From Patescibacteria group bacterium (GTDB taxonomy: Bacteria; Patescibacteriota; Saccharimonadia; Saccharimonadales; Saccharimonadaceae): 52,464 bases of DNA. Position numbers and translations under genes: made by a program. The notes under the pieces were generated by a model. It ran no database searches. It was not told the DNA's origin and saw only the letters and a program-made list of their open reading frames with translations. Location of the stretch: NCBI GenBank assembly GCA_030916565.1, contig JAUPWL010000002.1, positions 1-52,464 on the forward strand. Reading direction: 5' to 3'. Below, piece by piece: positions 19,492 to 29,488 of the stretch. Positions within the stretch are counted from its first letter, which is position 1. Every line of letters begins with the position of its first letter.

Positions 19492-20511
19492 ATGGATTTT
19501 AGGCAATATTTAAAGGACGAGTTATTAAAGCCAAAGGATAGGATCCTAGAGTTCGGTCCATTAACTAGACCAACTGTGTATAAAAATACTCACCCTAATA
19601 TAAAGTACGCCGACGTAAGATCAACGGAAGATATTAAGAAGCTGTACACAGCTAATGACTATTTGAAATCAACCGGCTTGTCTGTAGACCTAGATTCCAT
19701 TGTGGAAATAGACCATGTTATAAACGGCAGCTATAAGGATTCGTTTAAAGGTGTTGATAAGTTTGACGTCGTTATTCTTTCTCATGTAATAGAACATATG
19801 ACGGATATAATAGATTTCTTTGAAGATGTAACAAATGTACTTAAGAAATCTGGCCGTCTAGTCATCATATATCCAGATGCAAAATATTGCTTTGACCATT
19901 TTAGGAACGGTACAACTTTTATAGATGCTTATGACGTGTATAAAAATAAACAAAACTCAAGCAATCGAGTTTTTGATTTCGTCTTCAATGTAATTAACGA
20001 GAATAACCCGAATGTCTTCTGGAATGACGGTAATAGGGGTGCTCTACTGCCAGACAATAGCTTTAGCAAGGCGGTGAAAGCTCGAGAAGATGCAATGAAG
20101 AATAAGCTACCCGACGACACTCATTTCTGGCCTTTTTCTGACTATCAATTAATAAAATTTTTCTATGACATGGATCGAGCCGGATATTTTAAGTTCGACA
20201 TTGAAGAATTTTATCCGACCGAACAGAATACACAAGAATGTATGGTGGTTCTAAAGCTTAAAGATAAGAAAACTATAGACTTTGATTCGTACAAGAAAAT
20301 TCTTAATAAAGTAAGCCCGGCCGTAAAAGAAATAGAGGAGCGAGACCAAAAGAGTAAGGTTGAGAGCAAGCTTGCAGTCATTGAAGATGAGAACAGCAGA
20401 CTAAAAGAAGAGCTTGCAGTCATATATAAAAGTAAAAAGTGGAAGTATGCAAAAGGTATAGCGACTGCAAAGAATAAGATACTAAGAAGAAATGGCAATA
20501 AGCAAGTCTAA
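19492..20511 (+). CDS. Class I SAM-dependent methyltransferase with C-terminal coiled coil
   Basis: 339 aa; FDVVILSHVIEHMTDIIDFFEDVTNVLKKSGRLVIIYPD; C-terminal ENSRLKEELAVIYKSKKWKYAKG. Confidence 0.75.
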   Translation: MDFRQYLKDELLKPKDRILEFGPLTRPTVYKNTHPNIKYADVRSTEDIKKLYTANDYLKSTGLSVDLDSIVEIDHVINGSYKDSFKGVDKFDVVILSHVIEHMTDIIDFFEDVTNVLKKSGRLVIIYPDAKYCFDHFRNGTTFIDAYDVYKNKQNSSNRVFDFVFNVINENNPNVFWNDGNRGALLPDNSFSKAVKAREDAMKNKLPDDTHFWPFSDYQLIKFFYDMDRAGYFKFDIEEFYPTEQNTQECMVVLKLKDKKTIDFDSYKKILNKVSPAVKEIEERDQKSKVESKLAVIEDENSRLKEELAVIYKSKKWKYAKGIATAKNKILRRNGNKQV

Positions 20512-22990
20512 TCCAAAAGTATCGATAGTTATCCCTGTTTATAATGGGGCTAATTATTTACAGCTTGCAATAGACAGCGCACTAGCACAGACATATGACA
20601 ATACGGAAATAATTGTCGTTAATGATGGCTCTAGTGACAATGGGTTGACTGATAAAATCGCAAAATCTTACGGTAACAAAATTAGATACTACAAAAAAGA
20701 AAATGGCGGAGTATCTACGGCTCTAAATTTTGCAATCGACAAAATGAAGGGCGAATACTTCTCCTGGCTTAGTCATGACGATCTTTATAAAAAGAATAAA
20801 GTTCAGAGGCAAGTAGATTTCCTCAATACTTTACCAAATAAGAACTCAGTTATATATGCAGACTATGAACTGATTAACGAAAGCGGCGACCTAATTCAGA
20901 GATGTGTTTATGATCATGCGCTGCTTGAACGGACACCTATATACTCACTTCTAAGAGGGGCAATGAACGGCATTACTATGCTTGTTCCCTCAAAAGCCTT
21001 TGAAACTCACGGTAAGTTCGATGAATCTTTGAAATGTGCCCAGGACTATGACATGTGGTTTAGGTTAATTAAAGACTATCCATTTGTACACCAACAAGAA
21101 GTCTTGACGCAAACAAGAATTCATCTTGGCCAAGGTACGATAGCCAATCCGGCCGCCGCTACTGAAGGTAACGATCTTTGGATACGTATGATCGACTTGA
21201 TATCTGACGATACAAAACGAAAAGCAGAAGGTAGTTTATTTGCCTTTTACTTCGAAATGGTAAAGTTCCTAAAGAACACACAATACGACAGAGCACTGAA
21301 GTATTGTATTGATATACTTGAAGACTATTCTAATAGCAATGAAGTTAATCTGATTGATTACGGGAATAGTAAAGTAGTAATACGAACCATCGATGATTTG
21401 ATTAATGAAGACTTAAAGATTAGCGCTGCACTCTTCACTGCAAATATACTGACGCAACTTAATACCAATAGTAAACGTAATATCGCCAGCACTGTCATAA
21501 AAGAATGTCTTATAGGAGATTTGGACGATATCTTCTTAAGCTCAAAGGCTGAAAAATATATATCAAAGGCAGCCATCACTAAAAAGAAAAAAAGAATACT
21601 ATTCTGTTCAGGTTACTGGCTCACCGGTGGTGTCGAGAGAGTTCTATCGATACTGTTTGAGCAACTTAAAGATGAATATGAAATATTTTTAATCACTCCA
21701 TATGACGGAAGAGAAAGCAATATTTCTGTACCCTCACATGTTTGTCATATTATGATGTCCAACGACCGCTATGATCGGTACGATACCATAGCGCTGTCAT
21801 ATGCAACGATGTTGAAGATAGACATAGTTATTGGCACGATGAACTGGGAGAGTAAACAGCTGGCCATTTATGACATGTGTGCATCTCTTGGTATAAAAAC
21901 GATAGCGTCAAATCATGAAATATTCTTCTACCCATATTTAGACATAAACTTGCAGAAGATAATTGATAGAAGGATTTCGTCTTTTAAGAATGTTGACGCA
22001 GTACTCTGGCCAACTAACTTTAGCGCAGCAGCCTATGGATTAATGGCGAGCAACAGCTATTTAATGCCTAATCCAAATACGTTTGTTATAAATTCGCCTC
22101 TTATAAACAAAGAAGAGAATATTATATTGTGTGTAGGTAGATTTACAGACTATGTCAAACGTATAGATAGAATACTGCAATGTTTCAGTATAGTATCAAA
22201 GAAGATTCCAAATACGAAGCTAATACTTGCAGGTAAATACGAGAATGATGTTGAATTTATGCCTGCCGATAATAGATCAGTCAATGATCTGATAAACGAG
22301 TTTGGAATTGATAAGAGTATGATCGAATTTGTTGGTGAAGTAGATCATATAGAGAAATACTACTCGAAGGCAACTTTGCTTTTAGTCACTTCAAATAATG
22401 AAGGCTTTTGCATGGTCGTTAATGAGGCGGCTTGTTATGGTGTCCCGACAGTTTGTATGCGGATACCAGGCTTAGAGGATTTAATTGAGAAGGGTAAGAA
22501 CGGATATATTGTTGAGCAGGATGATATTACGGCGCTCGCTAGCAAGGTTGAAAAGCTGCTTACCGATAAATCCCTAAGAGACCGAATGGGTAGCTATGCT
22601 ATAGAGAACGTGAAAAAATTTGATAGAAGAGTTGTGGGTAATCGTTGGAAGTATTTAATGGACACGGTAATTTCTAATAAAATACATACAAAAGAGATAG
22701 AGACAACATTGCGAAAAAAACTTGACTATAAAGTTGATAACTACCATTCGTATAGCAGGCAACTCATTGGCGAGATGGATAAAATTGTTGCAATGGTCCA
22801 GAATGGTGCAGTGAGAGAAGACCTAGGAAGGGCTCGGAAAGAGAATGACTATCTAAGAAAAGAAATCCAGGAGTTGAGTGATAGTCTTGATAAAATAAAA
22901 AATAGTAAACGATGGATTGTAACATCTCGAGCCATAGATTTAACCGTTGGCAAATTAAGAAGAATTAGCGGTAGACAGGGAGACATATAA
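20492..22990 (+). CDS. Bimodular glycosyltransferase (GT2 + GT4)
   Basis: 832 aa; GT2: VSIVIPVYNGANYLQLAIDSALAQTYDNTEIIVVNDGSSD; GT4: RILFCSGYWLTGGVERVLSILFEQL...NNEGFCMVVNEAACYGVPTVCMRIPGLEDLI. Confidence 0.9.
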   Translation: MAISKSNPKVSIVIPVYNGANYLQLAIDSALAQTYDNTEIIVVNDGSSDNGLTDKIAKSYGNKIRYYKKENGGVSTALNFAIDKMKGEYFSWLSHDDLYKKNKVQRQVDFLNTLPNKNSVIYADYELINESGDLIQRCVYDHALLERTPIYSLLRGAMNGITMLVPSKAFETHGKFDESLKCAQDYDMWFRLIKDYPFVHQQEVLTQTRIHLGQGTIANPAAATEGNDLWIRMIDLISDDTKRKAEGSLFAFYFEMVKFLKNTQYDRALKYCIDILEDYSNSNEVNLIDYGNSKVVIRTIDDLINEDLKISAALFTANILTQLNTNSKRNIASTVIKECLIGDLDDIFLSSKAEKYISKAAITKKKKRILFCSGYWLTGGVERVLSILFEQLKDEYEIFLITPYDGRESNISVPSHVCHIMMSNDRYDRYDTIALSYATMLKIDIVIGTMNWESKQLAIYDMCASLGIKTIASNHEIFFYPYLDINLQKIIDRRISSFKNVDAVLWPTNFSAAAYGLMASNSYLMPNPNTFVINSPLINKEENIILCVGRFTDYVKRIDRILQCFSIVSKKIPNTKLILAGKYENDVEFMPADNRSVNDLINEFGIDKSMIEFVGEVDHIEKYYSKATLLLVTSNNEGFCMVVNEAACYGVPTVCMRIPGLEDLIEKGKNGYIVEQDDITALASKVEKLLTDKSLRDRMGSYAIENVKKFDRRVVGNRWKYLMDTVISNKIHTKEIETTLRKKLDYKVDNYHSYSRQLIGEMDKIVAMVQNGAVREDLGRARKENDYLRKEIQELSDSLDKIKNSKRWIVTSRAIDLTVGKLRRISGRQGDI

Positions 22991-25900
22991 TGACAAACAT
23001 ACCCAAGAAGATTCATTACTGTTGGTTCGGTGGCAATCCACTCACTCCGCTAGCTAAAGACTGTATTGCAAGCTGGAAAAAATACTGCCCAGACTACGAG
23101 ATTATCGAGTGGAATGAGACAAATATAGACATAAACAGCTCTCCGTTTATGAAAGCAGCATATGAAAACAAAAAGTGGGCGTTCGTGTCTGACTATGCTC
23201 GCTATAAGGTCATATACGAAGAGGGTGGTGTATATCTTGATGTTGATGTTGAGGTAATAAAAAACCTAGACGATCTATTAAAACATGATGCCTATATTGG
23301 ATTTGAAGGTCGGGAGTACGTAAACTCCGGACTTGGTTTTGGTGCTAAATCAGGAGACAAAACCCTTAAAGAAATTCTGTCAGTATATGATAATACTGAC
23401 TACCTGAAGCACAAAGATAATCCTGCAGAAATTTCTACACCAATAATTGTTACTAACATTTTGCTAAAGCATGGATTCCAGCAGAATGGTGAACTGCAAA
23501 AAGTTGGCACAATGACAATACTTCCCGAGGACTATCTCTGTCCTAAGAATCCAATTACGCGACTGACAAACATTACACCGAACTCACACTCAATTCACCA
23601 CTATGATGCAAGCTGGGTTGATTCTGAGGAACGGAAGTATATTGATAAATTAGAAGAAGATAGCAAGAGCGTGGCTGCTCGTTTCCCGGACCTCATTTCT
23701 ATCATTATTCCGGTATATAATGGCGAAGACTATCTTGCACTTGCTATTGAGAGCGCAATTAATCAGACCTATAAAAATCTTGAGGTAATTGTAGTTGATG
23801 ACGGGAGTAGTGATCGGACAGAGGAAATAGCTCGCTCGTTTGGACCTAGAATAAAGTACATCAGAAAGTCCAACGGAGGCGTGTCATCTGCACTAAATAT
23901 AGGCATCAATAGTATGCGCGGAAAATACTTTGCCTGGTTATCGCACGACGACGTCTATCACGTAAAAAAACTTGAGGAACTGCACAGGTCACTTAAGGGC
24001 CAAGACAATAAAACAATCGCGATATCTGACTGGGACATCATCGATCAAAACGGTGCATTTTTGAAACACTCAAAACTTGATAATCGGTTAGAGAAAACAC
24101 CGATGAGCTTTTTGGCATTCGATAGAAAGACATGGTTGAACGCGTGTGCTATGTTAATTCCAAAGTCACTATTTGAAGAGGCGGGGCTGTTTAATGAAAG
24201 CCTCCGAACGACACAAGACTATGATATGTTCTTCAGGATGATCAAACGTGGCGCATCTTTTAAAATACACCGTACACCACTATTTTACTCAAGACATCAT
24301 TTGCAACAAGGGTCTCTTGCTGTCGGTGACGATACCCTTAGCAATTCAGACCAAATTCACACGGATATTATATCCAAACTATCCCAAGCAGACTTAGATG
24401 CCTATTTTGGCGGTAGTTTTGAAGAAGTCGACAAAGTATATCAGTCCTTCGTATCTAACGGCTATTCGATAACCCCAGTTGCAATCACTCAAAAGCTACT
24501 CGAAGTGTATGGAATTGCTTACCCTATGGTCGACCAATTCATTCGACAAAATCTTGTGTCTATAGGCGGCACTGTAGAGGAAGAAGTCATTAATGACTTC
24601 ACGAAGACGATGAAAGCCAAGAAGAGTAAACCAAGACTTTTATTCTGCTCTGGACCATGGCTGACCGGGGGTATGGAGCGTGTGCTGTCGAACCTTTTCC
24701 AGCACTTGAGTGATCGGTACGACATCCTGTTGATTACTCCAAGTAATGGTGCGGAACAGCGTGCCACGATACCTATACCGAGCAATGTAACGCACCTAAA
24801 ACTATCGAGAGACCTATATAGGGACAGTTTTGATATTGTTGCTTTAACTCATGCTAAGCTCCTCAATGTTGATGTAGTGATAGGCTTTTTGAATCTTAAT
24901 GAGAAACAACTTAAGTTATATGAAGGTTGTGTTCGACATGGCATTAAAACTATAGCTTCAAACCATGAATATTATTTCTTCCCTCATAGAAGTCCTGATC
25001 CGGGTATGCGTAGATTTGTCGCCCGGCGTAAAGAAGTATTCAAGAAGCTTGACGCGGTTTTATGGCTGACAAACTTTAGTACCGCAGTTCACGATATTGA
25101 TGCAGATAACGGATATCTTATGCCTAATCCAAATACATTCGAGATAGAAAAAAGGTCAGCAAACAAAACTGGCACAAAAAATATTATCTGTGTCGGCCGA
25201 TTTAATGATCATATCAAGCGTGTTGATAGGATAATCAATGTGTTTGGTCGTGTGCAAAAAGAGATTCCCGACTCGACCCTAACTTTAGTAGGTACTGTTG
25301 ACCGAGATGCGCCGACGGCAGACGTAAAGGGTAGAAGCATTGACGAGCTCATCCGAAAGGCGAATATTTCTTTTGATAATGTTATCTTTGCTGGTGAAAC
25401 ATCTGACATATCTTCGCATTACAAGAAAGCCGACCTAATATTGTTAACTTCAGAAACTGAAGGTTTCCCAATGGTACTCACAGAGGCAATGTGCCATGGT
25501 CTTCCTGTAGTGTGCGGAGATATTCCGGGCATTGAAGATATTGTTATTGATGGGGAGAACGGCTTTGTCGTTGAGCAAAATGATTCAGCTACAATGGCTC
25601 AGCGCGTAAGTGAGATTCTTGCTAATAGTACGCTCAGAGATACGATGAGTAAGAGCGCGCTAAGTCATGCGGCTCAGTTCAGTGGTCAGAATATAGCGAA
25701 GAGATGGGATTCTCTTCTTAAAGCAGTTATAAGAAACGACAACACATCTGTTGCGCTAAAGGAAGTATTGTCATTCAATATTCCGGATAGAGATGTTTTC
25801 GAGCGTCGTATCATAAAAGAGATTGATGAATCTGTCAGACAATCAATCGTGATGGCAGACAGCCTTGCTGGTGTTAATAAAGAGAAAGCCCACCTAAAGG

Positions 25901-26025
25901 CACTGCGCCTCGCGCGTGCTGCAAAGAGAGATTATGCAACCCTGGGCGTACGTCGCGCGAGCAAGAAAACTCTGAAGAAAGTGACGAGAAAAGTAGCAAA
26001 TGTCCTGCGGCTTGATCGTAGTTAG
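22990..26025 (+). CDS. Trimodular glycosyltransferase (DXD/GT32-like + GT2 + GT4)
   Basis: 1011 aa; IPKKIHYCWFGGNPLTPLAKDCIASWKKYCPDYEI...YARYKVIYEEGGVYLDVDVEV; then SIIIPVYNGEDYLALAIESAINQTYKNLEVIVVDDGSSD; then RLLFCSGPWLTGGMERVLSNLFQHL. Confidence 0.9.
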   Translation: MTNIPKKIHYCWFGGNPLTPLAKDCIASWKKYCPDYEIIEWNETNIDINSSPFMKAAYENKKWAFVSDYARYKVIYEEGGVYLDVDVEVIKNLDDLLKHDAYIGFEGREYVNSGLGFGAKSGDKTLKEILSVYDNTDYLKHKDNPAEISTPIIVTNILLKHGFQQNGELQKVGTMTILPEDYLCPKNPITRLTNITPNSHSIHHYDASWVDSEERKYIDKLEEDSKSVAARFPDLISIIIPVYNGEDYLALAIESAINQTYKNLEVIVVDDGSSDRTEEIARSFGPRIKYIRKSNGGVSSALNIGINSMRGKYFAWLSHDDVYHVKKLEELHRSLKGQDNKTIAISDWDIIDQNGAFLKHSKLDNRLEKTPMSFLAFDRKTWLNACAMLIPKSLFEEAGLFNESLRTTQDYDMFFRMIKRGASFKIHRTPLFYSRHHLQQGSLAVGDDTLSNSDQIHTDIISKLSQADLDAYFGGSFEEVDKVYQSFVSNGYSITPVAITQKLLEVYGIAYPMVDQFIRQNLVSIGGTVEEEVINDFTKTMKAKKSKPRLLFCSGPWLTGGMERVLSNLFQHLSDRYDILLITPSNGAEQRATIPIPSNVTHLKLSRDLYRDSFDIVALTHAKLLNVDVVIGFLNLNEKQLKLYEGCVRHGIKTIASNHEYYFFPHRSPDPGMRRFVARRKEVFKKLDAVLWLTNFSTAVHDIDADNGYLMPNPNTFEIEKRSANKTGTKNIICVGRFNDHIKRVDRIINVFGRVQKEIPDSTLTLVGTVDRDAPTADVKGRSIDELIRKANISFDNVIFAGETSDISSHYKKADLILLTSETEGFPMVLTEAMCHGLPVVCGDIPGIEDIVIDGENGFVVEQNDSATMAQRVSEILANSTLRDTMSKSALSHAAQFSGQNIAKRWDSLLKAVIRNDNTSVALKEVLSFNIPDRDVFERRIIKEIDESVRQSIVMADSLAGVNKEKAHLKALRLARAAKRDYATLGVRRASKKTLKKVTRKVANVLRLDRS

Positions 26026-26043
26026 GACATATAGTGAATTATA

Positions 26044-27186
26044 TTGAAAGCCAACATGGTTAAATTAAATCCTAAAGTTTCGATAATCATCCCCGTATAT
26101 AATGGTGCAAACTTTTTGGCGGAAGCTATAGACAGTGCGCTTGCTCAAACATATTCCAATATTGAAGTGGTTGTAGTTAATGACGGCTCAAAAGACAATG
26201 GAAAGACAGAAAAAGTCGCTTTGTCATACGGTGACGACATCGAGTATTATATAAAAGAGAATGGGGGTGTAGCCTCTGCCTTGAATTTTGGAATTCAAAA
26301 GATGACTGGCGAATATTTTTCTTGGTTATCTCATGACGATTTGTACGAGCGGACAAAGATTGAGGAGGAGGTTCGGTATTTACTCAACCAACCCGCACCG
26401 GACAGTACAATAATTGCGTGTAATTCTGTTGCACTGTTCGAAAACGGAATTAAGAAAAAAGAGAAAATTAATCATGTCGTATTTAATGATTATTTTGATA
26501 TTTTCCTAGGCGCGTCTGCAAAAACAGGCTTGAACGGCTGTAGTTTATTAATCCCCAGGAATGTACTGATAGATTCGGGCGGTTTTAATATAAACTTACC
26601 AGTGACACAGGATTATGACCTATGGTTTCGGCTAAAGGACAAATGCAAGTTTACGCTGCTTGATAGACATTTGGTGGTGTATAGACATCATGATATGCAA
26701 GATAGCGTGCTTAAGTCTGACACAAGCCTTATTGCCGGTGATGAACTTAGAGCACGCATACTACGTAGTGTGTCAAAAAAATACTTCGCGAATTTTATCA
26801 GAGCAAGTAAGAAAAACGAAAAGTGGATATGGGAAAGCTATTCAACATATAAATCTATGGGCTATATAAAAACTTCATTAGAAATACTACGTTTGTCGGC
26901 AGATCTAAGTCCTAAAGGGTCTATCAAGGCATTGGGTGAAGTGACACTATGGGAAGGTATATACCGCAATCATGGGTATGCTACAGACACTAGTAACCAG
27001 TCTGTTGTTAAAAGGATTGAAGGCTTAGAGGAATTTTCCAACAACAAGATATATCTAGGCTATGTTTCAATGAAAAGGATGAGTCAAATAGGTAGCTATA
27101 TTGAGAGTATAAAAAACGATGGGCTGGGTTTTTTTATACATAAAGCAGGCCGTAAGTTAATTAGAATTTTGCGAAAATTAGTATAG
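26044..27186 (+). CDS. Glycosyltransferase family 2
   Basis: 380 aa; VSIIIPVYNGANFLAEAIDSALAQTYSNIEVVVVNDGSKD, close relative of GT2 modules upstream; start possibly the internal MVKLNPKVS Met. Confidence 0.92.
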   Translation: MKANMVKLNPKVSIIIPVYNGANFLAEAIDSALAQTYSNIEVVVVNDGSKDNGKTEKVALSYGDDIEYYIKENGGVASALNFGIQKMTGEYFSWLSHDDLYERTKIEEEVRYLLNQPAPDSTIIACNSVALFENGIKKKEKINHVVFNDYFDIFLGASAKTGLNGCSLLIPRNVLIDSGGFNINLPVTQDYDLWFRLKDKCKFTLLDRHLVVYRHHDMQDSVLKSDTSLIAGDELRARILRSVSKKYFANFIRASKKNEKWIWESYSTYKSMGYIKTSLEILRLSADLSPKGSIKALGEVTLWEGIYRNHGYATDTSNQSVVKRIEGLEEFSNNKIYLGYVSMKRMSQIGSYIESIKNDGLGFFIHKAGRKLIRILRKLV

Positions 27187-27212
27187 ATACTGTTGTATGA
27201 AATAAGAAATGA

Positions 27213-28880
27213 CTACTTAACTTCAATCGGAGAGCCTAACGGGATGTCCGCCAATACAACATCAGTCACGGTCAGTATTTTATGCCAATCATATCCATAG
27301 CTATTCAAAGCCTCCGCACTACTAAATGGTCTCTTGGTACCATTTTCAACAAGAAACACTCCCGAACCGGGCGAACTGCCCTTTAGTAGCTTACCTGCGT
27401 ATGCCGGGATGTTAATGCCCAATGTAGCGCCGGTTGGTATTTCGGTCATTGCAGCCTCGGATAATGTTAATATATTTGCCCACGAATATCTGTGGCTATT
27501 GAACGCTTCGGCACTATCGAATGGTCGCTTGGTACCATTTTCAATAAGGAATACTCCTGAGCTCGGGGAGTTGCTTTTGACAGTCTTACCGGCATACGAG
27601 ACGACATTTACACCAATAGGAGTGCCTAATGGAATATCTACTAATACAGCATCGGTCACGGTCAGTATTTTATTCCAATCATAGCCATTACTATTCATAG
27701 CTTCGGCACTATTAAATGGTCGCTTGGTACCATTTTCAATAAGGAATATGCCCGAACTCGGCGAACTGGTTTTAAGTAACTTACCTGTGTATGCCGGGAT
27801 GTTAATTCCCAACGGGGCACCTGTCGGTATTACTGTCATTACAGAATCCGACACCGTTAATACACTTGGCCATGAGTATCCGTGGCTATAGAGCGCCTCG
27901 ACACTATTGAATGGTCGTTTGGTGCCATTTTCAACAAGGAATACTCCTGAACTGGGCGAACTGCTTTTAATGGGTTTGCCGTTGTAGGAGGTAATTCCAA
28001 ACCACTCTTTAAAATAGGCATAGAAGTTGCGGTTGCCGTATGCGCCGCAGGTTGCTTCACCCGGATAGGCCGCCAATGCGGCGTTGTTTGGTGTATATGG
28101 CGTGTAGATATAGAGGCTGAGGGTGGCTATGTTTTCGATATAGACCGGCTTGGTGCCGCACGATACGTTGGGCGAGTACTGGATATTGTTTTGGCCTAAG
28201 TAGTAGCGATAGTCGTTCGGATGTTCCTTGTAGTAATTAAACTGCCAGGCGGCGCTCATAACCTGATTGTAGAAACCATAGTAATTAGCGTTACAATCAG
28301 CAGTGTCTGGGCAGCCATAACCCATCATGGTTTGGTACTGCGATTTGAGCGGCCATGAATCGGCAGTAAGGGGGCCAATCGACTCCTTCTTTATCATGAC
28401 AATTAGTACTTGTGGATTGATGTTGTATGTCTGGGCGGCATTGTAAATTATCTGGGCGGCAGATATACCACCCGTGAATGCCCCACCGCCCTTTTCAAAC
28501 GATGTTTCGTGCGTGGTGGGGTTTTCGTAATATTTGTTGAGACAAACAAACGGGGGTGACGCACCCCATGTAGCCAGGGCGTATTGCGCGCGCGTGCCGC
28601 CGCCATATTCTGATGCCCCAGTACCCCATAGGTCGCAATTCGGAACCAGACTGTCAAGAAATGCTTGAATTTGCTGGATACTCATGGAGTTTTTGTTATA
28701 GAAGAGGGCGTCGTCAATGATATGACCAGCATTGAAATCGGTGATTGGTGCGGCGTGTACACGACCACTGTTGTATATAAATAGCGCAGAGACTAGACAT
28801 ATAGACACGAAGAATGCCGATAGGATGCCGATGTTTTTAGACAGAGAATGAGACTTCACTGGAAACTCCTTCGTAATCAT
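27213..28880 (-). CDS. Secreted/membrane-anchored protein: N-terminal lysozyme/transglycosylase-like domain plus four 65-aa repeats
   Basis: 555 aa; N-terminal hydrophobic segment; IIDDALFYNKNSMSIQQIQAFLDS...NPQVLIVMIKKES...MMGYGCPDTADCNANYYGFYNQVMSAAWQFNYY; then 4x SSPSSGVFLIENGTKRPFNSAEAxxSxGYxW. Confidence 0.7.
   Translation of the reverse strand: MITKEFPVKSHSLSKNIGILSAFFVSICLVSALFIYNSGRVHAAPITDFNAGHIIDDALFYNKNSMSIQQIQAFLDSLVPNCDLWGTGASEYGGGTRAQYALATWGASPPFVCLNKYYENPTTHETSFEKGGGAFTGGISAAQIIYNAAQTYNINPQVLIVMIKKESIGPLTADSWPLKSQYQTMMGYGCPDTADCNANYYGFYNQVMSAAWQFNYYKEHPNDYRYYLGQNNIQYSPNVSCGTKPVYIENIATLSLYIYTPYTPNNAALAAYPGEATCGAYGNRNFYAYFKEWFGITSYNGKPIKSSSPSSGVFLVENGTKRPFNSVEALYSHGYSWPSVLTVSDSVMTVIPTGAPLGINIPAYTGKLLKTSSPSSGIFLIENGTKRPFNSAEAMNSNGYDWNKILTVTDAVLVDIPLGTPIGVNVVSYAGKTVKSNSPSSGVFLIENGTKRPFDSAEAFNSHRYSWANILTLSEAAMTEIPTGATLGINIPAYAGKLLKGSSPGSGVFLVENGTKRPFSSAEALNSYGYDWHKILTVTDVVLADIPLGSPIEVK
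27219..27994 (-). repeat. Four tandem 195-bp coding repeats
   Basis: GGTACCATTTTCAA landmark at 27336, 27531, 27726 and (GGTGCC variant) 27921: exactly 195 bp apart. Confidence 0.95.
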
Positions 28881-29391
28881 CGGACATGTAATGTAGGGTA
28901 AACGTCCACTTACCAGAGGCTAGTGAGCTTGTGGGTATAGAGATGGTCTTACAGTCTGTTGAGGCGGGATTTCGGAGTACAGTCGTGTCTTTGCGGATAG
29001 ATTGGCCAGATGGTCCAGATAGTTGCGCATAGCAAACACCTCCGGCAACAGGATAGTTAACGCCTCCACGGATAAATACGGTATTACCAGACTGGTCTGT
29101 AGATGCGATCATTTGGACCTGCTTCTTATTCGATTCTGTAGTATTTGTAGGTGTTACGGGGTGGTCTGCGTTGGGCGCGCTGACCTTATTGTCGGGATTG
29201 TTCTGAAGCTCTTTTGACTGCTCCTGATCTGATTTGAATCTGTCTGAAGATGATACGTTTGCTGTGTCAGGATTTTTAAACCCATTAGTACTGAAATAGA
29301 AATAGGCAGACACGGCCCCTACTAACGCGAGTAGAAGCAACGTTGCTATAAGGACTTTTCTGTTTCTTTTTGTTGACCTTTGTATTCTCAT
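28837..29391 (-). CDS. Membrane-anchored extracytoplasmic protein of unknown function
   Basis: 184 aa; basic N-terminus + TM (KVLIATLLLLALVGAVSAYFYF), Ser/Asn-rich linker, beta-rich C-terminus. Confidence 0.7.
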   Translation of the reverse strand: MRIQRSTKRNRKVLIATLLLLALVGAVSAYFYFSTNGFKNPDTANVSSSDRFKSDQEQSKELQNNPDNKVSAPNADHPVTPTNTTESNKKQVQMIASTDQSGNTVFIRGGVNYPVAGGVCYAQLSGPSGQSIRKDTTVLRNPASTDCKTISIPTSSLASGKWTFTLHYMSDDYEGVSSEVSFSV

Positions 29392-29488
29392 AGAGGTATA
29401 TCTCTAGTATATATTATACCAGTAGCATTATGATGCGGCAAGTATTTAACACCTTTGAGTTCGGGTTTAGGAATAGGCTAGTAACAGC

